Positions 7,076 through 13,399 are shown, numbered from the stretch's first letter. The stretch is 13,824 nucleotides of DNA from Deltaproteobacteria bacterium (GCA_003646745.1 QMLM01000018.1:1-13824); one strand, 5' to 3'. Notes: generated by a model from the sequence alone, not told the origin. A program made the numbers and translations.

Positions 7076-8051
7076 CATAAATAGGCTACTGCATAGGTTT
7101 GCGAGGACCACCCTCTTGGTAGTGGGTGATGTCATGATCGACGAATTTATCTGGGGCAGGGTATCTCGAATCTCTCCCGAGGCCCCAGTGCCAGTGGTGG
7201 CCGTTACCAGTGATACCCTTCTGTTAGGGGGAGCGGCCAATGTGGTGAATAATGTTCATAGTTTGGGTGGTAGAGTCTTGCTGACGGGAGTCATTGGGAG
7301 CGATAGAATGGGAGAGAAGATGAAGGAGCTTTTGGCCGAAAAAGGGATAGATCTGGAAGGTATTGCAGTGGAACCTGAAAGACCCACCACAGTCAAAACG
7401 AGAATTATCGCCCACAATCAACAAGTAGTTCGCTTTGATAGGGAAAGCTTGGAGCCTATCCACAGGCAAAGTCAGCAAAAACTCCTCACTTATATAGATA
7501 GCTGCTGGGATAAAGTCGATGGGATCATTATCTCAGATTACGGCAAAGGGGTGATTACCCCGGGCCTGATGGGGTTTATCATGGATAAAAGAAAGGCCGA
7601 TGACAAATTGGTGGCCGTAGATCCCAAGATGAACAATTTTGAGCTATACAGAGGGGTAACGGTTTTAACCCCCAATAGCAAAGAGGCCGAGGTGGCCGCA
7701 GGCAGGCAGATAAGGGATGAGGATTCTCTGAAAGAGGTGGGAAGGAATTTATTGGAAAGGTTTGCCAGCCAGGCGGTCCTTATCACCAGAGGGGAGGAGG
7801 GGATGATCTTGTTTGAGCGAACGGGAAAGATTACCAAAGTCCCCACTGTGGCCAAGGAAGTCTATGACGTCACAGGGGCAGGAGATACAGTAATCGGTAC
7901 CCTGACTTTGGCCCTAGCCGCGGGAAGCGATTTTGCCCAGGCAGCAGTTTTGGCCAACTACGCTGCCGGGATAGTGGTGGGCAAGGTGGGCACAGCTATA
8001 GTGACTCCGGAGGAATTGAGGAAGGCTATTGCTGAGCACGCGCACCCTTAA
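7047..8051 (+). CDS. hldA: D-glycero-beta-D-manno-heptose-7-phosphate kinase (HldE/RfaE domain I)
   Basis: A 334-residue PfkB-family sugar kinase that phosphorylates heptose 7-phosphate at C1, giving the bisphosphate used to build ADP- or GDP-heptose for LPS or surface glycans. Matching motifs are 'VVGDVMIDEFIWGRVSRISPEAPVPVV' (25-51), GGAANVVNN (61-69), 'DGIIISDYGKGV', 'TPNSKEA' and the anion-hole DVTGAGDT (274-281) with catalytic D280. Length covers the kinase domain only. The C-terminal nucleotidyltransferase domain of fused HldE (domain II) is absent, so HldC or an equivalent must be elsewhere. GAGAGGGGTG precedes the ATG, which sits inside the glycosyltransferase gene. The 3' end overlaps the convergent murJ gene by 26 bp. 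Confidence 0.88.
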   Translation: MLKQLTKKININRLLHRFARTTLLVVGDVMIDEFIWGRVSRISPEAPVPVVAVTSDTLLLGGAANVVNNVHSLGGRVLLTGVIGSDRMGEKMKELLAEKGIDLEGIAVEPERPTTVKTRIIAHNQQVVRFDRESLEPIHRQSQQKLLTYIDSCWDKVDGIIISDYGKGVITPGLMGFIMDKRKADDKLVAVDPKMNNFELYRGVTVLTPNSKEAEVAAGRQIRDEDSLKEVGRNLLERFASQAVLITRGEEGMILFERTGKITKVPTVAKEVYDVTGAGDTVIGTLTLALAAGSDFAQAAVLANYAAGIVVGKVGTAIVTPEELRKAIAEHAHP

Positions 8052-9603
8052 TGAACTCCCATAAGAATTGCAGCTCTTTGTTTTTCAGAAAATAAGAGCA
8101 GAGAAAAAAGATGGTTATGCCCGCAATTACCCCCCCGCTCAGAAGCGGTATTTTAACCCCGTAACCTCCACTTTCCCTCCACGTATATAGTTGCTCGATC
8201 AGAAGGACTACCAGGGACATGGGGATGATGGCCAGAGCTATCTTAATTATGGAGGAGGTTAACTCCCTCCAGCGCAGCCCCCTGGTCTTGCGATGGAAAA
8301 AGTAGGTCAGGAATGACACGTTTAAGATGGCTGAGAGCGAGTTGGCCAGGGCCAAACCCGCATGTTGCAGAGGATGCATAAGGACTACCCCGAGTACGAA
8401 GTTGGCCACCAGGGCTATTAAGGCCACCTTTACAGGGGTCTTGGCGTCCTCCATAGCGTAAAAGGCCCGCGAGAGGACATTTATCCCCCCATAAGCCCAA
8501 ATCCCGAAGGAATAAAAGAGTAAAGCTTGGGCCGACATGATGGTGCTGTGGTAGCTAAAAGCCCCGTGTTGAAAGATGAGATTGAGAATGGGGATTCTGA
8601 GGATGATAAGTCCTACCATGGCGGGTACGGTGATTAACAAGATCATCCTTAAGGAGAAATTTACTCCCTCTTTGAACTCCTCCATTCTTTCCTCAGCCAC
8701 CAGGCGAGAAAAACTGGGCAGCACTGCGACCCCTAGAGCGATGGCGAAAAGACCGAGAGGAAACTCGAATATCCTGTCGGCATAATAAAGGTAGGAGATG
8801 CTCCCCTGAGGGAGGAAGGAAGCCAGAAAACGGTTTATAACCTGGTTAAACTGAAAGGCCGCGATTCCCATCACCATAGGGGCCATCATTACGGCGATAC
8901 GTCGCAGGGCCGGGTGCCGCAAATCAAAGTCTATCTTAAAGGTTATTCCTTTGGCGCGCAAAAAAGGGAGCTGGAGAAGGAGTTGTGCCAAACCTCCGAA
9001 GAATACCCCCATGGCCAAGGTAAGTACAGGGGGGCTAATTCTGGGGGCCAGCAGGAGGACACTGGTGATGATGGAGATATTGAGCAAACAAGGGGCAAGA
9101 GCTGGAGCGGCGAAGTGGCGATGCGAGTTGAGGATTCCCATTGCCAATGCTACCAGGCCGATGAAAAAGAGATAGGGGAAACATATGCGCGTCAGCAGGA
9201 TGGTGAGTTTTATCAGAGATGTATCCTTCCAGCCGAAGGCCTGGAACTTGATTATCCATGGGGTGAGGACAACCCCCACGATGGTCAATATAAGAAGGAG
9301 GGAAGCGACGACGGTAGCGGTAACGTGGACGATACGTCGGGCCTCTTGGGGTTGGTTAGTTAGGTATTCTGTATAGACGGGGACAAAGGAGACCGTGAGG
9401 GATCCTTCCCCGAGGAGCCTTCTTAGCAAGTTGGGAATAGTAAAGGCGATAAAAAAGGCATCGGTGGCCATACCGGCACCGAAATAGCCGGAGATAACCA
9501 TATCCCTGATTAACCCTAAGATCCTACTCATGAAGGTGGCAGATCCAACCACTCCTGTAGCTCTAACGATCTCCCTGTTCTCTTGCAGTGTTTTTCCCCT
9601 CAT
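8026..9603 (-). CDS. murJ: Lipid II flippase MurJ (MviN family)
   Basis: A polytopic inner-membrane protein of 525 residues from the ATG at 9601-9603, the usual MurJ length. It flips the lipid-linked peptidoglycan precursor to the periplasmic side. The N-terminus carries the family signature 'SRILGLIRD' (R27, R33, D34), 'TDAFFIAFTIPNLLRRLLGEGS' (R61, R62, E66), and then many hydrophobic helices, consistent with the 14 of the MOP-superfamily fold. 'YYADRIFEFPLGLFAIALGVAVLPSFSRL' near the middle is another hallmark. A TTG 45 bp upstream would give 540 residues, but the ATG fits the family start better and has AGAAGG before it. A related flippase for other polyprenyl-linked glycans is possible given the sugar genes beside it, but the motifs favour MurJ. 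Confidence 0.92.
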   Translation of the reverse strand: MRGKTLQENREIVRATGVVGSATFMSRILGLIRDMVISGYFGAGMATDAFFIAFTIPNLLRRLLGEGSLTVSFVPVYTEYLTNQPQEARRIVHVTATVVASLLLILTIVGVVLTPWIIKFQAFGWKDTSLIKLTILLTRICFPYLFFIGLVALAMGILNSHRHFAAPALAPCLLNISIITSVLLLAPRISPPVLTLAMGVFFGGLAQLLLQLPFLRAKGITFKIDFDLRHPALRRIAVMMAPMVMGIAAFQFNQVINRFLASFLPQGSISYLYYADRIFEFPLGLFAIALGVAVLPSFSRLVAEERMEEFKEGVNFSLRMILLITVPAMVGLIILRIPILNLIFQHGAFSYHSTIMSAQALLFYSFGIWAYGGINVLSRAFYAMEDAKTPVKVALIALVANFVLGVVLMHPLQHAGLALANSLSAILNVSFLTYFFHRKTRGLRWRELTSSIIKIALAIIPMSLVVLLIEQLYTWRESGGYGVKIPLLSGGVIAGITIFFLCSYFLKNKELQFLWEFIKGARAQQ

Positions 9604-9683
9604 AAGAGTATGGCCTTCTGCTACATGTTGATATATAATTTTTGCCAAATACTTTCCCGATAAATTGATAGCACGAAAGTCCC

Positions 9684-9895
9684 TTAAACCTCAAGGTCTT
9701 TGAAAGCTGCCTTAGGGATTCACCCGGAAACCCCTAAATAAAGGCCGTGCCTTAGAGCAAAATATTATTATATTAGGGGAACCAAGTATGTGGTTTAGCA
9801 ACAAAATGTCTTGCAGAAAAGGCCGTTTGGGGACTTGCAGCTCTTGTTTCAAATGATATAATTTTTATATAGAAAAAGATTTGTTTGAGGTTTAA
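9684..9895. repeat. 11-bp perfect inverted repeat spanning the intergenic region
   Basis: TTAAACCTCAA at 9684-9694 is matched by its exact reverse complement at 9885-9895. The left arm lies about 80 bp before murJ. The right arm covers the GAGG ribosome binding site and ends 2 bp before the ATG of the 9898 gene. The arms are about 190 bp apart. Confidence 0.5.
9835..9862 (+). promoter_or_regulatory. Extended -10 promoter for the 9898 gene
   Basis: A perfect -10 TATAAT (9857-9862) is preceded by TG one base upstream, the extended -10 element. A TTGCAG -35 (9835-9840) sits 16 nt before it. The likely start point near 9869 leaves a leader of about 29 nt with GAGG 7 nt before the ATG. Confidence 0.6.
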
Positions 9896-9897
9896 AG

Positions 9898-10452
9898 ATG
9901 AAGACAGAAGCAGAGGTACCCAATCAAAGATTAAAAGAGTTTTTCGATTGGGCTACAAGGAGGAGTTTTTGGGACTTGAACGTAAAGGATAAGAAGGTGA
10001 CCGATTATATCTCCTCTCTCCTCACCAATTTTGCGCGCACAGAGAACCTTTACAAAATAAGGGATCAAAGGGGCAGGAGATTGGAGACCATAGTCGAGAT
10101 GCTTCTTGAGGCCCAGGAAGTTGCTCATACCGACTATGACCTTTTAAGGGAGAGGGAGATCAGGAGGCACGTGGGAGATTATGTCCTCTTTATGACCGGT
10201 ATGTTTAGGGAGTATACCAATAGGCTGTCTATAACCTCTTATTATCTACAAGAGGGCTCGAGGGCCTATTGGTCGGTGAGCGAAATTGATCGAGCCCTCT
10301 ATCACCCCGAGGCCGTACTCTTTCAAGAACTATCCACTAGATTCGAGTTTTATGTAGGGGGCCTCAATTACTTACGAAGCCTCTTTTTTAGAGATAGGGG
10401 AGATGATGATCCCTTTGAGGGATTTACAAACCAATTGAGGAGGCTGGTATAG
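9898..10452 (+). CDS. Uncharacterised conserved-looking helical protein
   Basis: A 184-residue soluble protein that could not be assigned to a named family. It has no signal peptide or membrane segment. Composition is rich in Arg, Glu, Leu and aromatic residues and predicts mostly alpha helix. Notable stretches are 'LLTNFARTENLYKIRDQRGRRLETIVEMLLEAQ' (41-73), 'REREIRRHVGDYVLFMTGMFREY' (83-105) and 'SRAYWSVSEIDRALYHPEAVLFQELSTRFEFYVGGLNYLRSLFF' (122-165). The dense pattern of charged and aromatic positions suggests an ordered, conserved domain. There are no cysteines and no obvious catalytic motif. It has its own strong promoter and is followed after 38 bp by the FmdB-type gene, with which it is probably co-transcribed. 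Coding is well supported by promoter, GAGG site and composition. Function is unknown. Confidence 0.8.
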   Translation: MKTEAEVPNQRLKEFFDWATRRSFWDLNVKDKKVTDYISSLLTNFARTENLYKIRDQRGRRLETIVEMLLEAQEVAHTDYDLLREREIRRHVGDYVLFMTGMFREYTNRLSITSYYLQEGSRAYWSVSEIDRALYHPEAVLFQELSTRFEFYVGGLNYLRSLFFRDRGDDDPFEGFTNQLRRLV

Positions 10453-10490
10453 AGCCTAAAAACAGGTTGGATTAAAGGAGGTGAGTAGAT

Positions 10491-10655
10491 ATGCCAACTT
10501 ATGAATTCCACTGCCCCAAGTGTAAAGAAGATATATCCTTGATCCTTAGCCTAAAGGAATACGAAGGTAAAGAGTATAAGTGCCCCAAGTGCGGAGAGAA
10601 AAAGTTGGAACAACTGATCACCCATTTCATGACCAAGACCTCCAGGAAGAGTTAG
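10491..10655 (+). CDS. FmdB-type zinc ribbon protein
   Basis: A 54-residue protein starting MPTYEFHCPKC. It opens with the 'MPxYEFxCxxC' signature of the FmdB/CxxC_CxxC_SSSS family of putative regulatory proteins. Two zinc knuckles are visible, CPKC at residues 8-11 and CPKCG at 31-35, about 20 residues apart, which can bind one zinc ion. The usual serine-rich tail is replaced by a basic end, 'TKTSRKS'. A very strong AAGGAGGTGA ribosome binding site precedes the ATG. The family was first linked to formamidase and amide-use genes, but its molecular role is unproven. It closes the two-gene unit before the terminator. Confidence 0.85.
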   Translation: MPTYEFHCPKCKEDISLILSLKEYEGKEYKCPKCGEKKLEQLITHFMTKTSRKS

Positions 10656-10689
10656 TTTCCCCTTTTTCGCCATTACATTTCCAGGACTT

Positions 10690-10720
10690 GCCCCCGAGAG
10701 GGGGTTTTCGTTTTGTTTTT
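10690..10720 (+). terminator. Rho-independent terminator
   Basis: CCCCC (10691-10695) pairs with GGGGG (10700-10704) around a GAGA tetraloop, followed by a T-rich run broken by CG and G (TTTTCG, TTTTG, TTTTT). It lies 35 bp after the FmdB-type stop codon and ends that transcription unit. Confidence 0.75.
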
Positions 10721-10796
10721 CGCCATAGCAGACTGTGCTTCCTCGTGGTAAAGCCCCTGATGAGTTTATCAGTTGAAATATTCTATCCCTTGTGTT

Positions 10797-10848
10797 AGGC
10801 TTTTAAGGACACATCTACCGACATTCAGCCCCTTAAGCCTTTAAGCCT
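10797..10848. repeat. Tandem TTAAGCCT repeat with a complementary upstream arm
   Basis: TTAAGCCT occurs twice in tandem (10833-10840 and 10841-10848). AGGCTTTTAAGG at 10797-10808 can pair with CCTTAAGCCT (10831-10840) apart from a 2-nt bulge, giving an imperfect hairpin with a loop of about 22 nt just before the glycosylase gene. Confidence 0.35.
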
Positions 10849-10868
10849 TTGATAGAAACGGTATCTTC

Positions 10869-11537
10869 ATGGGTGGGGGTGAAGAAAGAACCATTATAGT
10901 TGTTTACCAAAAACTATTGAATTTTTTCGGCGAACAGGGATGGTGGCCGGCAGATACCCCGTTTGAAGTGGTGGTAGGGGCTATCTTGACACAAAATACT
11001 GCTTGGAGAAATGTAGAACGAGCCATCGAAAACCTCAAGAGGGAGGGAATATTGAGCCCCGAGGGCTTGAAAGATGTAGAGACTTCGAGGTTAGCAGAGC
11101 TTTTGCGTCCAGCTGGATATTATAACGTCAAGGCAAGACGACTGAAAAACTTCATGGATTTCCTACACAGGGAATATGGGGGTGATTTAAACAGAATGTT
11201 TAGTGAGCCTCTGCACACGCTTAGACAAAAGATCCTCAAGGTAAAGGGAGTAGGTTTTGAGACGGCGGACAGCATCCTTCTGTACGCAGGAGGAAAGCCG
11301 ATTTTCGTGGTTGATGCCTATACCAAAAGGATCTTAGCCCGACATGGAGTCATCACCGATGGGGCATCTTATCAGGATATCCAGGATCTCTTCATGCGGA
11401 ACCTTCCACGAAGCGTCCCTTTGTATAAGGAATATCACGCCCTTTTGGTAAAACTGGCCAAGACCTTTTGTAAAACCAAATTTGTCTGCACCGGTTGCCC
11501 CCTGGAGGAGGGATGGCCTATCTCGAACGGGAAATAA
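10869..11537 (+). CDS. Endonuclease III-like DNA glycosylase (HhH-GPD, MagIII-like)
   Basis: A 222-residue base-excision repair glycosylase. 'WWPADTPFEVVVGAILTQNTAWRNVERAI' (25-53) and 'LRPAGYYNVKARRLKNF' (79-95) match the endonuclease III-related/3-methyladenine glycosylase III branch. The helix-hairpin-helix is 'LKVKGVGFETADSILLYA' (123-140). The catalytic aspartate is D149 in 'VVDAYTKR'. E131 occupies the position of the lyase lysine of Nth ('GRKTAN'), so the enzyme is probably a monofunctional glycosylase. The C-terminal iron-sulfur motif has C201, C207 and C210, but the fourth ligand position (five residues later) is W216. The start lacks a good ribosome binding site, so the exact N-terminus is uncertain. 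The 3' end overlaps the TtcA-like gene by 25 bp. Confidence 0.85.
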   Translation: MGGGEERTIIVVYQKLLNFFGEQGWWPADTPFEVVVGAILTQNTAWRNVERAIENLKREGILSPEGLKDVETSRLAELLRPAGYYNVKARRLKNFMDFLHREYGGDLNRMFSEPLHTLRQKILKVKGVGFETADSILLYAGGKPIFVVDAYTKRILARHGVITDGASYQDIQDLFMRNLPRSVPLYKEYHALLVKLAKTFCKTKFVCTGCPLEEGWPISNGK

Positions 11538-12256
11538 GGAAACTTGTAGGAAAGGCGATACACCGCTATCGACTTATCGATGATGGTGACAGGATATTGG
11601 TGGCCCTTTCCGGAGGTAAGGATAGTTTGGTAATGTTAAAGCTCCTTCATGAGCGCAGATCTAGGGTTCCTATAGAATATGAGCTTAAGGTAATAACCGT
11701 TGATCTTGGGTATGAGGGAGGCAATTTGGAGGCATTGGAGGAATATGTAAGGGGTCTTGGATGTGATTATTCTCTCAAAAAGACCAGAATAGGGCCTTTA
11801 GCCCACAGCCCCACAAATCGGGAAAATCCTTGTTTCCTCTGTGCGAGGTTAAGGCGTAAGGTCATCTTTGAGACAGCTAGGGAATTGGGTTGTAATAAAG
11901 TGGCCTTGGGGCACAACAGGGATGATATCATAGAGACCTTCCTATTAAACGTCTTTTATTGCGGAGAGATAAGTACCATGGTTCCTCACCAGGTTCTCTT
12001 TGGGGGCAAACTCTCCATCATAAGACCTTTATCACTGGTAGAGGAGGACAAGATCCGGGCGTACGCCAAACTTCAAGGTTTTCCCGAGGTATATGATGGT
12101 TGTCCTACTAAGGCTTTGACCCGCAGAAAAGAGATAAAGTTCCTGCTAGGGGAGCTGGATAGGATGGATAAGAGGATAAGGAGGAATATCTTTCGTGCTC
12201 TCAGCAACATAAGGCTTGAATACTTATTGGTAAATGGTACTGGAGCCACTAGTTAA
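11513..12256 (+). CDS. TtcA-family tRNA 2-thiocytidine synthetase
   Basis: A 247-residue PP-loop ATPase that thiolates tRNA, in TtcA at cytidine 32, by adenylating the base and transferring sulfur through an iron-sulfur cluster. The PP-loop SGGKDS is at 33-38. The CxxC pair of the family is C107 and C110 in 'NPCFLCARLRRK', followed by GHNRDD at 133-138. A third cysteine, C197 in 'YDGCPTKALTRR', sits where TtcA has its last cluster ligand. The ATG at 11513 was chosen for its GGAGGAGG site and the N-terminus 'MAYLEREIRKLVGKAI'; an in-frame TTG 18 bp earlier is less likely. It overlaps the glycosylase before it and the pcm gene after it. A different tRNA position or substrate within the TtcA/TtuA group cannot be excluded. 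Confidence 0.85.
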   Translation: MAYLEREIRKLVGKAIHRYRLIDDGDRILVALSGGKDSLVMLKLLHERRSRVPIEYELKVITVDLGYEGGNLEALEEYVRGLGCDYSLKKTRIGPLAHSPTNRENPCFLCARLRRKVIFETARELGCNKVALGHNRDDIIETFLLNVFYCGEISTMVPHQVLFGGKLSIIRPLSLVEEDKIRAYAKLQGFPEVYDGCPTKALTRRKEIKFLLGELDRMDKRIRRNIFRALSNIRLEYLLVNGTGATS

Positions 12257-12968
12257 GATACTATTTATAATATTGGCCACTTTCTTTGTGCTGAACTGTT
12301 CGCCTCAGGGCAGTGAGGAGGATTCCTATTTGGTCGCCCGGCAAAGGATGGTGAAGGAGGATATCCAAAAAAGGGGGATAGATGATCCAAGGCTTCTGGA
12401 AGCGATGTTAAAGGTTAAAAGGCATCTCTTTGTCCCCAAAGATTATCGCCACTTGGCCTATGAAGATCGCCCCCTGCCCATTGGAGAAGGGCAGACCATA
12501 TCTCAACCCTACATTGTGGCCCTGATGACCTATCACCTACACATCAAACCTGGGGATAAGGTCTTGGAGATAGGGACAGGCTCAGGATATCAGGCAGCCA
12601 TATTGGCGGAGTTGGCCAAAGAGGTCTATACCATTGAGATCATCGAAAAGTTGGCCGAAAAGGCCCAAGAGCGCTTAAAGAGATTGGGATACAGAAATGT
12701 CTGGGTAAAGTGTGGTGATGGCTTCTTTGGTTGGAAGGAGCACGCCCCTTATGATGCCATTATTGTTACCTGTGCGGCACCAAAAATTCCTGAACACCTG
12801 ATTGAACAACTTAAAGAGGGGGGGAGGATGATCTTGCCCCTAGGCGATGATCCCTTTTTCCAATCCCTCACTTTGATAACCAAAAGAGAGGGCAAGATCG
12901 AAAAGAAGCAGATCACAGCAGTGGTGTTTGTTCCGATGACGGGTGAGATAGAAAAGGAGAGAAAGTAG
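12234..12968 (+). CDS. pcm: Protein-L-isoaspartate O-methyltransferase with an N-terminal export signal
   Basis: A 244-residue PCMT that methylates isoaspartyl residues with S-adenosylmethionine to start repair of aged proteins. 'RHLFVPKDYRHLAYEDRPLPIGEGQTISQPYIVALM' (63-98) and the SAM-binding 'VLEIGTGSGYQAAIL' (110-124) are diagnostic, as are 'YDAIIVTCAAPKIP' and 'LKEGGRMILPLG'. Unlike the usual cytosolic enzyme, it begins with K8 followed by a hydrophobic run (about 9-20) ending V-L-N-C22 and an acidic linker. This looks like a signal peptide, perhaps a non-canonical lipobox, so a periplasmic or membrane-anchored form is inferred. No clear Shine-Dalgarno precedes the ATG, which lies inside the TtcA-like gene. 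An internal ATG at 12348 would give a conventional cytosolic protein. Confidence 0.88.
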   Translation: MVLEPLVKILFIILATFFVLNCSPQGSEEDSYLVARQRMVKEDIQKRGIDDPRLLEAMLKVKRHLFVPKDYRHLAYEDRPLPIGEGQTISQPYIVALMTYHLHIKPGDKVLEIGTGSGYQAAILAELAKEVYTIEIIEKLAEKAQERLKRLGYRNVWVKCGDGFFGWKEHAPYDAIIVTCAAPKIPEHLIEQLKEGGRMILPLGDDPFFQSLTLITKREGKIEKKQITAVVFVPMTGEIEKERK

Positions 12969-13399
12969 TGGCCCCGAGAAGGATTAGGATATGTGTAATC
13001 GATGGACAGGGTGGGGGGATTGGAAGTACTATTGTAAAGAGGCTTAAAGAGGTATTTCAAGAGCGCGTTGAGATCATTGCGTTGGGGACTAATTCCATTG
13101 CCACGGCAGCGATGATGAAGGCTAGAGCCAATCGAGGGGCCACTGGTGAAAATGCTATTGTGTGGATGGCACCCAAGGCCGACTATATAATAGGTCCAAT
13201 AAGCATTATTATGGCCAATTCCATGATGGGTGAATTGACACCTAAGATGGCCGAAGCCATATCCTCCAGCCCTGCTCACAAGATCTTACTTCCCCTTTCT
13301 CAAGAGAAGGTATCCATTGTAGGGGTGACCCATCAGCCCTTACCTCATTTAGTGGAAGATCTTGTATCAAAACAGTTGAAGGAGGTAGTCGATGTGTGA
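12968..13399 (+). CDS. DUF3842 family protein
   Basis: A 143-residue protein from a GTG start. After a short basic N-terminus it reads 'RICVIDGQGGGIGSTIVKRL' (7-26), the glycine-rich nucleotide-binding-like signature of DUF3842, then 'IIALGTNSIATAAMMKARANRGATGENAI' and 'ADYIIGPISIIMANSMMGELTPKMAEAI'. The fold is probably Rossmann-like. No reaction is known. Its GTG shares one base with the pcm stop (TAGTG) and a GGAGA site lies upstream. It overlaps the CooT gene by 8 bp. Adjacency to a nickel-binding CooT protein hints at a link to metal handling or to anaerobic one-carbon enzymes, but this is inference. Confidence 0.88.
   Translation: MAPRRIRICVIDGQGGGIGSTIVKRLKEVFQERVEIIALGTNSIATAAMMKARANRGATGENAIVWMAPKADYIIGPISIIMANSMMGELTPKMAEAISSSPAHKILLPLSQEKVSIVGVTHQPLPHLVEDLVSKQLKEVVDV

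Larger units (their letters stand above)
9604..9897. other. Divergent intergenic region between murJ and the 9898 gene
   Basis: About 290 bp with no convincing gene. It holds an 11-bp inverted repeat (9684-9694 and 9885-9895) and a good plus-strand promoter (9835-9862). CCCCTAA (9731-9737) can pair either with TTAGGG (9712-9717) upstream or with TTAGGGG (9773-9779) downstream. Two short direct repeats, CTTGCAG (9810 and 9834) and AAGGCCGT (9741 and 9819), are also present. No strong minus-strand promoter for murJ could be picked, although the stretch just before it is AT-rich. Confidence 0.5.
10656..10868. other. Intergenic region between the FmdB-type gene and the glycosylase
   Basis: Contains the terminator at 10690-10720 and a repeat-rich segment at 10797-10848. 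A possible weak promoter is TTGAAA (10773-10778), then 17 nt, then TAGGCT (10796-10801); its -10 is poor. No coding frame is convincing. A promoter for the downstream operon should lie here, but a strong one was not seen. Confidence 0.5.

Noticed and set aside
8914..9363. Long plus-strand frame opposite murJ (149 codons)
   Set aside because: It is antisense to conserved MurJ sequence, is dominated by low-complexity Gly, Asp and Gln, and lacks a ribosome site.
9604..9648. Longer MurJ N-terminus from a TTG start
   Set aside because: The extra 15 residues are not like the family, and the ATG at 9603 has a ribosome site and gives the usual length.
10757..10780. CTGATGAG followed by GAAA, resembling a hammerhead ribozyme core
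   Set aside because: The bases between the motifs do not form stem II, and no stems I or III with a cleavage site were found. CTGAT/ATCAG instead forms a small chance hairpin.
10580..10798. 72-codon plus-strand frame through the FmdB-type gene and terminator
   Set aside because: It crosses the terminator hairpin and overlaps the clear FmdB-type gene in another frame.
12348..12968. Internal ATG as the only pcm start
   Set aside because: The upstream start keeps the tight operon overlap and encodes a coherent hydrophobic segment and linker, so the longer form is preferred, though a second start remains possible.
12749..13279. Long minus-strand frame opposite pcm and DUF3842 (176 codons)
   Set aside because: It is the reverse of two well-supported genes and shows no domain features.
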